From Streptomyces sp. NBC_01214 (GTDB lineage: Bacteria; Actinomycetota; Actinomycetes; Streptomycetales; Streptomycetaceae), in NCBI RefSeq assembly GCF_026340975.1, contig NZ_JAPEOS010000002.1, positions 1,196,501 to 1,260,500 of the forward strand: DNA of 64,000 nucleotides, written 5' to 3'. The notes below the pieces were generated by a model. The model was not told the origin of the DNA and ran no database searches. It worked only from the letters and a program-made list of their open reading frames with translations. Made by a program: the position numbers and the translations under genes. Below, in pieces: positions 35,143-43,342 of this stretch (positions are counted from its first letter, which is position 1; every line of letters starts with the position of its first letter).

Positions 35143-36122
35143 GCGCCGGCGCCACCGGCGTCGGATCGCTGCCCGGCGGCGACGCCCGCGAGGCAGCGAA
35201 GACCGTCACCGGGTCCTTCGAAGAGTTCCCCTACCTCGCCGAGCTGCCCGCCCGCGGGCCCGGCGCGGACATGATCGGCCGGTCCCTCGGACTGCTCGTC
35301 GACATGTACGCCCACGTCGAGCCCAGCGGCTGGCGGATCAGCGACCGCCCGGGACGGGACTCGAAGCGGGCCCGGTCCTGGCTGGGGGAGGACCTCGACG
35401 CGCTCGAGGAGTTCACCCAGGGGTACGCGGGGAAGCTCAAGGTCCAGGCCGTCGGACCGTGGACGCTGGCCGCCGCCCTGGAACTGCACGGCGGCGAGGC
35501 CATGCTCCAGGACCCGGGGGCCTGCCGGGACCTGGCCGGATCGCTGGCCGAGGGCCTGCGCGAGCACCTGGCCGACGTGCGCAAGCGCATCCCCGGCGCC
35601 GACGTCGTGCTCCAGCTCGACGAGCCCTCCCTGACGGCCGTCCTGCTCGGCCGGGTCCGCTCGGCGAGCGGCTACCGCACCTACCGCGCCGTCGACCGGC
35701 AGGTGGTCGAGGGCGCGCTGCGCGACCTGTTCGCCGTCCACGACGGGGAGGTCGTCGTGCACTCCTGCGCGCCCGAGGTCCCCTTCGGCCTGCTCCGCAG
35801 GGCCGGTGCCACGGGGGTGTCGTTCGATTTCTCCCTGCTCACCGAGCGCGAGGACGACGCCATCGGGGAGGCGGTCGAAGGCGGCACGAAACTCTTCGCC
35901 GGAGTGGTGCCCGGCACGGACGCCCCGTTGTCGGACCCGGGCGGTAGCGTCATGGGTGTCAGGAAGCTTTGGCGCAGGCTGGGGCTGGCCCCGGGGACTC
36001 TGGCGGAGTCCGTCGTGGTCACCCCGTCGTGCGGTCTGGCGGGCGCTTCGCCCGCCTACGCCCGCGCGGTGCAGGCGCATTGCGTCAGGGCGGCGAGGTC
36101 GCTCGCCGACAACCCTGAGTGA
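35139..36122 (+). CDS. MetE-like (cobalamin-independent methionine synthase C-terminal domain) protein
   Basis: A 327-residue protein corresponding only to the catalytic half of MetE, which is normally about 750 residues. It starts MSAGATGVGSLPGGDAREAA. Zinc-ligand positions are recognisable in VVHSCAPEVPFG (His and Cys) and TPSCGLAGAS (Cys). Stand-alone proteins of this type exist in actinobacteria and archaea and may methylate from a donor other than triglutamyl-folate, so methionine synthase activity is not certain. It is coupled to the SDR upstream and lies 31 bases before ligA. Confidence 0.85.
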   Translation: MSAGATGVGSLPGGDAREAAKTVTGSFEEFPYLAELPARGPGADMIGRSLGLLVDMYAHVEPSGWRISDRPGRDSKRARSWLGEDLDALEEFTQGYAGKLKVQAVGPWTLAAALELHGGEAMLQDPGACRDLAGSLAEGLREHLADVRKRIPGADVVLQLDEPSLTAVLLGRVRSASGYRTYRAVDRQVVEGALRDLFAVHDGEVVVHSCAPEVPFGLLRRAGATGVSFDFSLLTEREDDAIGEAVEGGTKLFAGVVPGTDAPLSDPGGSVMGVRKLWRRLGLAPGTLAESVVVTPSCGLAGASPAYARAVQAHCVRAARSLADNPE

Positions 36123-36153
36123 CGGTCGAAGACGGGCCACGGGAGGACACGGC

Positions 36154-38355
36154 ATGGCAGCCGAACAGCAGGACACGGCAGTACCGACGGCGGTGCGCGA
36201 TCAGCACGCGCTGCTGGCGGAGCAGGTCGAGGAGCACCGCTTCCGGTACTACGTGAACGACCAGCCGGTCGTCAGCGACGCCGAGTTCGACCAGCTGCTG
36301 CGCTCGCTGGAGGCACTGGAGGAGCAGTACCCGGAGCTGCGCACGCCCGATTCGCCCACCCAGAAGGTGGCCGGGGCGTACGAGACGGACTTCGCCTCCG
36401 TCGAGCACCGCGAGCGCATGCTCTCCCTCGACAACGCCTTCGACGACGAGGAACTGGCGGCCTGGGCCGAGCGGGTGGCCCGGGACGTGAACACCTCGGA
36501 CTACCACTACCTGTGCGAGCTCAAGGTGGACGGCCTCGCCGTCAACCTCACCTACGAGAACGGCCGCCTGACCCGGGCGGCCACCCGCGGCGACGGCCGC
36601 ACCGGTGAGGACATCACGCCCAACGTCCGCACCATCGCCGAGATCCCGGACCGCCTCAAGGGAGACCGGATCCCGGCCCTCGTCGAGATCCGCGGCGAGG
36701 TCTACTTCCCGATGGAGAAGTTCGAGGAGCTCAACGCCCGGCTGGTGGAGGCGGAGGGCAAGCCCTTCGCCAACCCGCGCAACGCGGCCGCCGGTTCGCT
36801 GCGGCAGAAGGACCCCAAGGTCACCGCGAGCCGCCCGCTGCACATGGTCGTCCACGGCATCGGCGCCCGCGAGGGCTTCGAGATCGAGCGCCAGTCGCAG
36901 GCGTACGAGCTGCTGCACGAGTGGGGTCTGCCGACCGCGCAGCACAACAAGGTGGTCGCCACGCTCGCCGAGGTCCGGGAGTTCATCGCGGACTACGGCG
37001 TGAACCGGCACTCGGTGGAGCACGAGATCGACGGCGTGGTCGTCAAGCTCGACGAGATCTCCCTCCAGGGCCGGCTCGGCTCCACCGCGCGCGCCCCGCG
37101 CTGGGCGATCGCCTGGAAGTACGCGCCCGAAGAGGTCAACACCAAGCTGATCGACATCAAGGTCGGCGTCGGCCGCACCGGCCGCGTAACCCCGTACGCG
37201 CAGGTGGAACCGGTGAAGGTGGCGGGCTCCGAGGTGGAGTTCGCCACCCTGCACAACCAGGAAGTCGTCAAGGCCAAGGGCGTCCTCATCGGGGACACCG
37301 TCGTCCTGCGCAAGGCGGGCGACGTCATCCCCGAGATCCTCGGCCCGGTGGTGGACCTGCGCGACGGCACCGAGCGGGAGTTCGTGATGCCGGCCGGCTG
37401 TCCCGCGTGCGGGACGGAGCTGCGGCCGATGAAGGAGGGGGACATCGACGTCCGGTGCCCCAACGCCCAGACCTGCCCGGCGCAGTTGCGCGAGCGGCTC
37501 TTCTACCTGGGCGGCCGGCAGTCCCTGGACATCGAGAACTTCGGCATGGTGGCGGCGGCCGCGCTGACCGGCCCGTTGGAACCGGCCGAGCCGCCGCTGT
37601 TGGACGAGGGCGACCTCTTCGGCCTGACCATCGAGCAACTGCTGCCCATCAAGGCGTACGTCCTCGACCCGGACAGCGGACTGCCCAAGCGGGACCCGAA
37701 GACGGGCGAGGAGAAGATCGTCACGGTCTTCGCCAACCAGAAGGGCGAACCGAAGAAGAACGCCCTGGCCATGCTGGAGCACATCGCCGCCGCCAAGGAC
37801 CGCCCGCTCGCCCGCATCATCAACGGCCTGTCGATCCGTCACGTGGGACCGGTCGCGGCCGAGGCCCTCGCCCGCGAGTTCCGCTCGATCGAGCGCATCG
37901 AGCAGGCCACCGAGGAGGAGCTGACCGCCACCGAGGGCGTCGGCGCGATCATCGCCGCCTCGCTCAAGGAGTGGTTCGCCGTCGACTGGCACCAGGAGAT
38001 CCTGCGCAAGTGGCGGGAGGCCGGGGTCCGGATGGAGGAGGAAGGTTCCGCCGAGGAGGAGGGGCCGCGGCCGCTGGAGGGGCTGACCGTCGTCGTCACC
38101 GGAACTTTGCAGAGCCACACGCGGGACGGCGCGAAGGAGGCCCTGCAGAGCCGCGGCGCCAAGGTCACCGGATCCGTGTCGAAGAAGACCTCCTTCGTCG
38201 TGGTCGGGGACAACCCCGGCTCGAAGTACGACAAGGCCGTTCAGCTCAAGCTCGCGATCCTCGACGACGCCGGGTTCGCCGTACTGCTGGAGCAGGGGCC
38301 GGACGCGGCACGGGAGGCCGCGCTCCCGGTGGACGGCGGGGGCGAAACGCAGTAG
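36154..38355 (+). CDS. ligA: NAD-dependent DNA ligase
   Basis: A 733-residue replicative ligase. The adenylation lysine is residue 124 in CELKVDGLAV. The OB fold region (GRTGRVTPYAQVEPV) is followed by the zinc finger with CPACGTELRP and CPNAQTCPAQ, helix-hairpin-helix repeats (about 560-640), and a C-terminal BRCT domain (LEGLTVVVTGTLQ onward). It seals nicks using NAD. A lysine-rich insertion around residues 505-545 (PKRDPKTGEEKIVTVF) lies between zinc finger and HhH domain, as in other Streptomyces ligases. The ATG at 36154 has GGGAGG eight bases upstream. Confidence 0.97.
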   Translation: MAAEQQDTAVPTAVRDQHALLAEQVEEHRFRYYVNDQPVVSDAEFDQLLRSLEALEEQYPELRTPDSPTQKVAGAYETDFASVEHRERMLSLDNAFDDEELAAWAERVARDVNTSDYHYLCELKVDGLAVNLTYENGRLTRAATRGDGRTGEDITPNVRTIAEIPDRLKGDRIPALVEIRGEVYFPMEKFEELNARLVEAEGKPFANPRNAAAGSLRQKDPKVTASRPLHMVVHGIGAREGFEIERQSQAYELLHEWGLPTAQHNKVVATLAEVREFIADYGVNRHSVEHEIDGVVVKLDEISLQGRLGSTARAPRWAIAWKYAPEEVNTKLIDIKVGVGRTGRVTPYAQVEPVKVAGSEVEFATLHNQEVVKAKGVLIGDTVVLRKAGDVIPEILGPVVDLRDGTEREFVMPAGCPACGTELRPMKEGDIDVRCPNAQTCPAQLRERLFYLGGRQSLDIENFGMVAAAALTGPLEPAEPPLLDEGDLFGLTIEQLLPIKAYVLDPDSGLPKRDPKTGEEKIVTVFANQKGEPKKNALAMLEHIAAAKDRPLARIINGLSIRHVGPVAAEALAREFRSIERIEQATEEELTATEGVGAIIAASLKEWFAVDWHQEILRKWREAGVRMEEEGSAEEEGPRPLEGLTVVVTGTLQSHTRDGAKEALQSRGAKVTGSVSKKTSFVVVGDNPGSKYDKAVQLKLAILDDAGFAVLLEQGPDAAREAALPVDGGGETQ

Positions 38356-38741
38356 TACCGGCGGGGGAATCGCCGAGGGGGAGTAGCGAAGGCGAACGGA
38401 TGCGTGGCGTGCGGCCGTACGGGCGGGCGCACGCCAGGCGCGGCGAACGGTGGTAAACGGCCGGTACAAGGCTGGTCGCAGGGCGGTGAGCTGTCGGATC
38501 ATCGGATGGGTGACGGGGGGCCCCGGTCCAAACTCACCCGTTCGGCGGATACCGTACTGATGAGGATGGCTGGGTCGCATTCGGGCAACCACTGCCGACC
38601 GCTGCCCCTGGGAGCCTCGCGCGTCCTACTGTTGAGGGGTGCGCCTGTCGTGCACGGCTGCAGGATGCGATTTCGGCCGTGGTGGCATGACATCGGGGCC
38701 ATCGCGTGACATCGGCATCGCCGGCTGTGAGAGGTACGGGC
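38356..38741. other. Intergenic region between ligA and the GGDEF-EAL gene
   Basis: I see no supported gene in these 386 bases. The segment must hold the promoter and a long leader of the GGDEF-EAL gene. A possible -10-like TACCGT/TACTGAT stretch lies near 38550-38562 but without a clear -35. Nothing resembles a known riboswitch; a GGATGGCT and GCAAC pattern (38563-38590) is too weak to call a c-di-GMP aptamer. Confidence 0.45.
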
Positions 38742-40931
38742 ATGAAACCCACCGAAAGCGCCGACCCGTCACCTGAATTCGGCGGGGAACTCCCGTCCAT
38801 GCGGGCGGGCCGGGCGGGCAGGCCCGGTGTCCTGGGTGCCAGGACACCGGAGACCCGACCGGTCCCCACCGGTGCGGGCGGGCAGGGGCGGCGCGGTGTG
38901 CTGCCCTTCCTCGTCGTGGGCCTCGCCGTCACGGTGCTCACCATCGGCATCGTCTCCGCGCTGAGCGGCCGTCATGCGCTGTTCCCCGGCGGGCCGGTCG
39001 GCTGGGCACTGGCCCTCCTCACCGGCATCATCGTCGGCCACCTCGTCGCCCTCGGCCGCGATCGCTGGTGGGGCGGCACCGGATCGGGCGCGGCCCTCAC
39101 CCTCGGCGTGCTCATCCTCTACGGCTGGGTCCCCGCCGGACTGGTCTCGCTGGCAGTGGTCTCCCTGGTCGGGGCCGCGCGCCGGCACCGCTGGCGCCAG
39201 GGGCTGCTGCACGGCTCCGTGGACATCCTCGGCATCGGTGCCGGGGCCCTCGTCCTCGCCGCCTTCGGCGAGGTGCCCTCCGTCGAGACCCCCTGGCTCC
39301 CCACCTCCTGGGGGCTGGAGGCGGTCCCCGAGATCGTCTTCGTCGCCGTCGCCTACCTGCTCGCCACCCGGTTCCTGCTCTGGATCGCGCTGGCCCCGCG
39401 CGGGGACGGGCTGCCCACCGTCGCCCGCACCGCCCTGCTCCGGCAGGCCTTAGTAGCAGTGGCGCTGCTCGGCATCGCCCCCCTGATCTGCGTCGTGGCC
39501 ATCAGCCAGCCGGTCCTGCTGCCGCTGTTCGCCGTACCGCTGATCGCACTGGACTCCACCCTGTGGATCGCACGGGCCCGTGCCGAGGAACAGCTGCGGG
39601 ACCCGCTGACCGGGCTGCCCAACCGGCAGTGGCTGCTGGAGCGGGCCTGGTCCGCCCTGGACGAGGCCGAACGTTCCGGCACCCGGGCCGCCCTGGTCCT
39701 CATCGACCTGGACCGGTTCCGGGCGGTCAACGACACCCTGGGGCACCTGGCGGGCGACCGGCTGCTGCTCCAGATCGCCGAACGGCTGCGCCAGGCGCTG
39801 CCCGAGGACGCCGAGGCGGCCCGGCTCGGCGGCGACGAGTTCGCCGTCCTGCTCCCCTTCGCCGACTCCACCACCAGCGCCCAGCGCATCGCCCGTCACC
39901 TGGTCGCGGAGCTCAGCTCCCCCCTCGACCTGGACGGCCTCACGCTCGTCCTGGAGGCCAGCGCGGGCCTCGCCGTCTTCCCCGACCACGCGCTCGACGC
40001 GGAGGGGCTGCTGCGGCGCGCGGACGTGGCGATGTACCAGGCCAAGCGCGACCGCACGGGCGTGGAGGTGTACGAGTCCAAGCGGGACAGCAACACCCCC
40101 GACCGCCTGGGTCTGCTCGGCGACCTCCGCAGGGCCCTCGACGCCGGGGAAGTGGAACTCCACTACCAGCCGAAGGTCCGCTTCGACGGCCAGGTCGCCG
40201 GGCTCGAAGCCCTGGTGCGATGGGTGCACCCGGAGCGCGGCAGGGTGTCCCCGGACGAGTTCATCGCGATCGCCGAGACCTCCGGGCTGATGCCGCACCT
40301 GACGGAGTACGTACTGGAGACGGCCCTCGCCCAGGTGGCGCGGTGGCGGGCCCAGGGCCTCAAGGTCCCGGTGGCCGTCAACGTATCGCCCCGCGACGTC
40401 CACACCCCGGGCTTCGCGGGCGCGGTCGCCGCGCGACTGGCCCGCCACGGGGTCCCGGCGAGCGGGCTGCAGCTGGAGATAACGGAACACGTCCTGCTGG
40501 AGGACCCCCAGCGGGCGGCCGACACCATGGCCGGACTCACCGGTCACGGCGTGAAGATGTCCCTGGACGACTTCGGCACCGGCTACTCCTCGCTCGTCCA
40601 CCTGCGCCGCCTGCCGGTCAGCGAGCTGAAGATCGACCGGTCGTTCGTCGGCCGGCTGGCGGTCGACACGCAGGACGCGGAGATCGTCCGGTGCACGGTG
40701 GACCTCGCGCACTCGCTGGGCCTGCTGGTCGTGGCGGAGGGCGTGGAGGACGACGAGACGTGGGAGCGGCTGCGGGACCTGGGCTGCGACGCCGTCCAGG
40801 GCTGGCTGGTCGCCGCCGCCATGCCGCCGCAGGAGGCCACCGCCTGGCTGCTGGCCCGCGGCGAGCGCGGCTGGCGCCGCCCGGCGGACATCACGGCGGA
40901 GCTCGCCGCCGCGGAGGCCGACGCGGTCTGA
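38742..40931 (+). CDS. rmdB: Membrane GGDEF-EAL protein, c-di-GMP signalling (RmdB-like)
   Basis: A 729-residue protein. The cytoplasmic N-terminus (about 55 residues) is followed by several hydrophobic segments up to about residue 275, then a GGDEF domain with intact RLGGDEF (GGDEF at 363-367), and an EAL domain with LEALVRW (EAL at 489-491) and DDFGTGYSSL. Known: S. coelicolor RmdB, in the equivalent position next to ligA by memory, is a c-di-GMP phosphodiesterase affecting development. The gene contains one TTA leucine codon (39450-39452, codon 237), predicting dependence on the bldA tRNA. The ATG at 38742 follows GAGAGG; a GTG 36 bases upstream is possible. Confidence 0.93.
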   Translation: MKPTESADPSPEFGGELPSMRAGRAGRPGVLGARTPETRPVPTGAGGQGRRGVLPFLVVGLAVTVLTIGIVSALSGRHALFPGGPVGWALALLTGIIVGHLVALGRDRWWGGTGSGAALTLGVLILYGWVPAGLVSLAVVSLVGAARRHRWRQGLLHGSVDILGIGAGALVLAAFGEVPSVETPWLPTSWGLEAVPEIVFVAVAYLLATRFLLWIALAPRGDGLPTVARTALLRQALVAVALLGIAPLICVVAISQPVLLPLFAVPLIALDSTLWIARARAEEQLRDPLTGLPNRQWLLERAWSALDEAERSGTRAALVLIDLDRFRAVNDTLGHLAGDRLLLQIAERLRQALPEDAEAARLGGDEFAVLLPFADSTTSAQRIARHLVAELSSPLDLDGLTLVLEASAGLAVFPDHALDAEGLLRRADVAMYQAKRDRTGVEVYESKRDSNTPDRLGLLGDLRRALDAGEVELHYQPKVRFDGQVAGLEALVRWVHPERGRVSPDEFIAIAETSGLMPHLTEYVLETALAQVARWRAQGLKVPVAVNVSPRDVHTPGFAGAVAARLARHGVPASGLQLEITEHVLLEDPQRAADTMAGLTGHGVKMSLDDFGTGYSSLVHLRRLPVSELKIDRSFVGRLAVDTQDAEIVRCTVDLAHSLGLLVVAEGVEDDETWERLRDLGCDAVQGWLVAAAMPPQEATAWLLARGERGWRRPADITAELAAAEADAV

Positions 40932-40980
40932 CCGCCGGCGGCCCGACCGGCCGCGCCGCCGGGGGCCTGCCCTTGGACCC

Positions 40981-41030
40981 CCGCGCCTCAAACGCCGGCA
41001 CCATCCAGCCCCGCCGGCGATTGAGGCGCG
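40981..41030 (+). terminator. Hairpin after rmdB formed by facing repeat copies
   Basis: An inverted copy of the repeat core (40981-40999) can pair with the direct copy (41012-41030), a 19-bp stem with one mismatch and a 12-nt loop, starting 50 bases after the rmdB stop. It is likely to terminate transcription before gatC. Confidence 0.65.
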
Positions 41031-41169
41031 GGGTTCGGGGCGGAGCCCCGGATCTTTCGGCCCCGCCGGCGATGGAGGCGCGGGTCCGGGCGCCGCCCGG
41101 GAGGCCCCGTGCCTTCAGCCCCGCCGGCGATTGAGGCGCGGGTCCGGGCGGCGCCCGGGAGGCCCCGTG
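41007..41169 (+). repeat. Three tandem copies of the dispersed Streptomyces repeat
   Basis: Copies begin at 41007, 41059 and 41117. All share CCCCGCCGGCGATTGAGGCG (one T/G change in copy 2). Copies 2 and 3 continue identically through GGGAGGCCCCGTG, whereas copy 1 continues GGTTCGGGGCGGAGCCCCGG like the copy at 4807. The rest of the 40932-41288 gap holds the gatC promoter and no gene I can support. Confidence 0.85.
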
Positions 41170-41288
41170 CAGCGGCCCTCGCCCGGTCCCGTCCCGGCAC
41201 CGGTCCAAACCGTTTCGCGGGCCGAGGGCCCGGCCCCATAGGATTGGGACCGAAACTACACATCCACCCACCCCCAGAGGATCGCTGC

Positions 41289-41585
41289 ATGCCTGGCATT
41301 ACGCGCGAGGAGGTCGTCCACCTCGCTCGGCTGGCGCGCCTTGAGCTGTCCAGCAACGAGCTGGATCACTTCGCCGGACAGCTCGGCGACATCATCGGCG
41401 CGGTCGCCCGCGTTTCCGAGGTCGCCGACCAAGACGTCCCGCCGACCTCCCACCCGCTGCCGCTGACGAACGTCATGCGCGCGGACGAGGTCCGTCCGTC
41501 GCTCACCCCCGAGCAGGCGCTCTCCGGTGCTCCCGCCCAGGAGCAGCAGCGTTTCAAGGTGCCGCAGATCCTGGGGGAGGACTAA
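41289..41585 (+). CDS. gatC: Aspartyl/glutamyl-tRNA amidotransferase subunit C
   Basis: A 98-residue small subunit that helps assemble GatAB. The pattern ITREEVVHLARLARLELSSN, then a C-terminal MRADEVRPSLTPEQALSGAP, is the family signature. It is the first gene of gatC-gatA-81aa-gatB. The start has AGAGGA upstream. gatA follows after five bases. Confidence 0.96.
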   Translation: MPGITREEVVHLARLARLELSSNELDHFAGQLGDIIGAVARVSEVADQDVPPTSHPLPLTNVMRADEVRPSLTPEQALSGAPAQEQQRFKVPQILGED

Positions 41586-41590
41586 CAACC

Positions 41591-43084
41591 ATGGTCGACA
41601 TCATCAAGCTCACGGCCGCCCAGACCGCCGAGAAGATCGCCTCCGGCGAGCTCACGGCCGTCGAGGTGACCGAGGCCCACCTGGCCCGCATCGACGCCAC
41701 CGACGAGAAGGTCAACGCCTTCCTGCACGTGGACCGCGAGGGCGCGCTCGCCCAGGCCCGCGCCGTCGACGCCAAGCGCGAGGCCGGCGAGAAGCTCGGC
41801 CCGCTGGCCGGCGTACCCCTCGCCCTCAAGGACATCTTCACCACCGTCGGGGTCCCGACGACCGTCGGTTCGAAGATCCTCGAAGGCTGGATCCCGCCCT
41901 ACGACGCCACCCTGACGCGCAAGCTGAAGGAAGCCGACGTCGTCATCCTCGGCAAGACCAACATGGACGAGTTCGCCATGGGGTCCTCCACCGAGAACAG
42001 CGCCTACGGCCCCACCGGCAACCCCTGGGACCTCACCCGGATCCCCGGCGGCTCCGGCGGCGGCTCCGCGGCGGCCCTCGCCGCCTTCCAGGCCCCGCTC
42101 GCGATCGGCACGGACACCGGCGGCTCCATCCGCCAGCCCGCCGCCGTCACGGGCACGGTCGGCGTGAAGCCCACGTACGGCGGTGTCTCCCGCTACGGCA
42201 TGGTCGCCTTCTCCTCCTCCCTCGACCAGGGCGGGCCCTGCGCCCGTACGGTCCTGGACGCGGCCCTGCTGCACGAGGTGATCGCCGGCCACGACCCGCT
42301 CGACTCCACCTCCATCGACGCGCCGGTCCCGCCGGTCGTCGAGGCGGCCCGGAGCGGCTCCGTCGCCGGCATGCGCGTCGGTGTCGTCAAGCAGTTCGCC
42401 GGCGAGGGCTACCAGGCCGGCGTCGTCCAGCGCTTCAACGAGTCGGTGGAGCTCCTCAAGGAGCTCGGCGCCGAGATCGTCGAGCTGGACTGCCCCTCCT
42501 TCGACCTCGCGATGGCCGCGTACTACCTGATCGCGCCGTCCGAGTGCTCCTCCAACCTGGCCCGCTTCGACGCCATGCGCTACGGCCTGCGCGTCGGCGA
42601 CGACGGCACGAAGTCCGCCGAGGACGTCACCGCCCTGACCCGCGAAGCCGGCTTCGGCGACGAGGTCAAGCGCCGCATCATCCTCGGCACGTACGCGCTC
42701 AGCTCCGGCTACTACGACGCGTACTACGGCTCCGCCCAGAAGGTCCGCACGCTCATCACGCAGGACTTCGAGAAGTCCTTCGAGCAGGTCGACGTGATCG
42801 TCTCCCCGACGACCCCGACCACCGCCTTCCCCATCGGCGAGCGCACCGACGACCCCCTCGCCATGTACCTCGCGGACCTGTGCACCATCCCGACCAACCT
42901 GGCCGGCAACTCCGCCATGTCGCTCCCCTGCGGCCTGGCACCGGAGGACGGTCTCCCGGTCGGGCTCCAGATCATCGCCCCGGCGATGAAGGACGACCGG
43001 CTCTACAAGGTCGGTGCCGCCGTCGAAGCGGCCTTCGTCGCACGCTGGGGTCACCCGCTGCTTGAGGAGGCACCGTCCCTGTGA
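41591..43084 (+). CDS. gatA: Aspartyl/glutamyl-tRNA amidotransferase subunit A
   Basis: A 497-residue amidase subunit that releases ammonia from glutamine for conversion of Glu-tRNA(Gln) or Asp-tRNA(Asn). The Ser-cisSer-Lys triad is intact: Lys80 in ALKDIF, Ser155 in PGGSGGGSA, Ser179 in DTGGSI. The start has GGGGGAGG upstream. It ends with a GTGA overlap into the small downstream gene. Confidence 0.97.
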   Translation: MVDIIKLTAAQTAEKIASGELTAVEVTEAHLARIDATDEKVNAFLHVDREGALAQARAVDAKREAGEKLGPLAGVPLALKDIFTTVGVPTTVGSKILEGWIPPYDATLTRKLKEADVVILGKTNMDEFAMGSSTENSAYGPTGNPWDLTRIPGGSGGGSAAALAAFQAPLAIGTDTGGSIRQPAAVTGTVGVKPTYGGVSRYGMVAFSSSLDQGGPCARTVLDAALLHEVIAGHDPLDSTSIDAPVPPVVEAARSGSVAGMRVGVVKQFAGEGYQAGVVQRFNESVELLKELGAEIVELDCPSFDLAMAAYYLIAPSECSSNLARFDAMRYGLRVGDDGTKSAEDVTALTREAGFGDEVKRRIILGTYALSSGYYDAYYGSAQKVRTLITQDFEKSFEQVDVIVSPTTPTTAFPIGERTDDPLAMYLADLCTIPTNLAGNSAMSLPCGLAPEDGLPVGLQIIAPAMKDDRLYKVGAAVEAAFVARWGHPLLEEAPSL

Positions 43085-43326
43085 GCACCAGTGCACTGAC
43101 CAAGGCCAAGGGCTTCAAGAAGTCCAAGACCGGCACCTATCTGTCGATCGGCACCACCGCCTTCGGCGCGATCAGCGTGATCAAGCAGGTCAAGAAGGCC
43201 CGCAGCGAGCACGACGTGCTGAAGCTGGTCGACGCCGCCGTGTCCGCCGCCGCCATCGTCACCGGCCTCGCGATCCTGTACCGCGAGCTGAAGCGCCTGG
43301 GCGACGACGACGTCCTGCTGGGCTGA
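43081..43326 (+). CDS. Small hypothetical protein between gatA and gatB
   Basis: An 81-residue protein with a basic, lysine-rich N-terminus (KAKGFKKSKTG) and one or two weak hydrophobic segments (YLSIGTTAFGAISVI at about 20-34; AAVSAAAIVTGLAILY at about 52-67). It may be membrane-associated. The four-base overlap with gatA and the 16-base gap to gatB place it in the same operon. No known domain; no homologue is recognised in gat operons outside actinobacteria. Confidence 0.75.
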   Translation: MSTSALTKAKGFKKSKTGTYLSIGTTAFGAISVIKQVKKARSEHDVLKLVDAAVSAAAIVTGLAILYRELKRLGDDDVLLG

Positions 43327-43342
43327 GAGGGAAAGTTTCACC

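Noticed and set aside
38356..38741. A c-di-GMP riboswitch in the rmdB leader
   Set aside because: Only short fragments resemble the aptamer core; the tetraloop-receptor and second helix are not visible.
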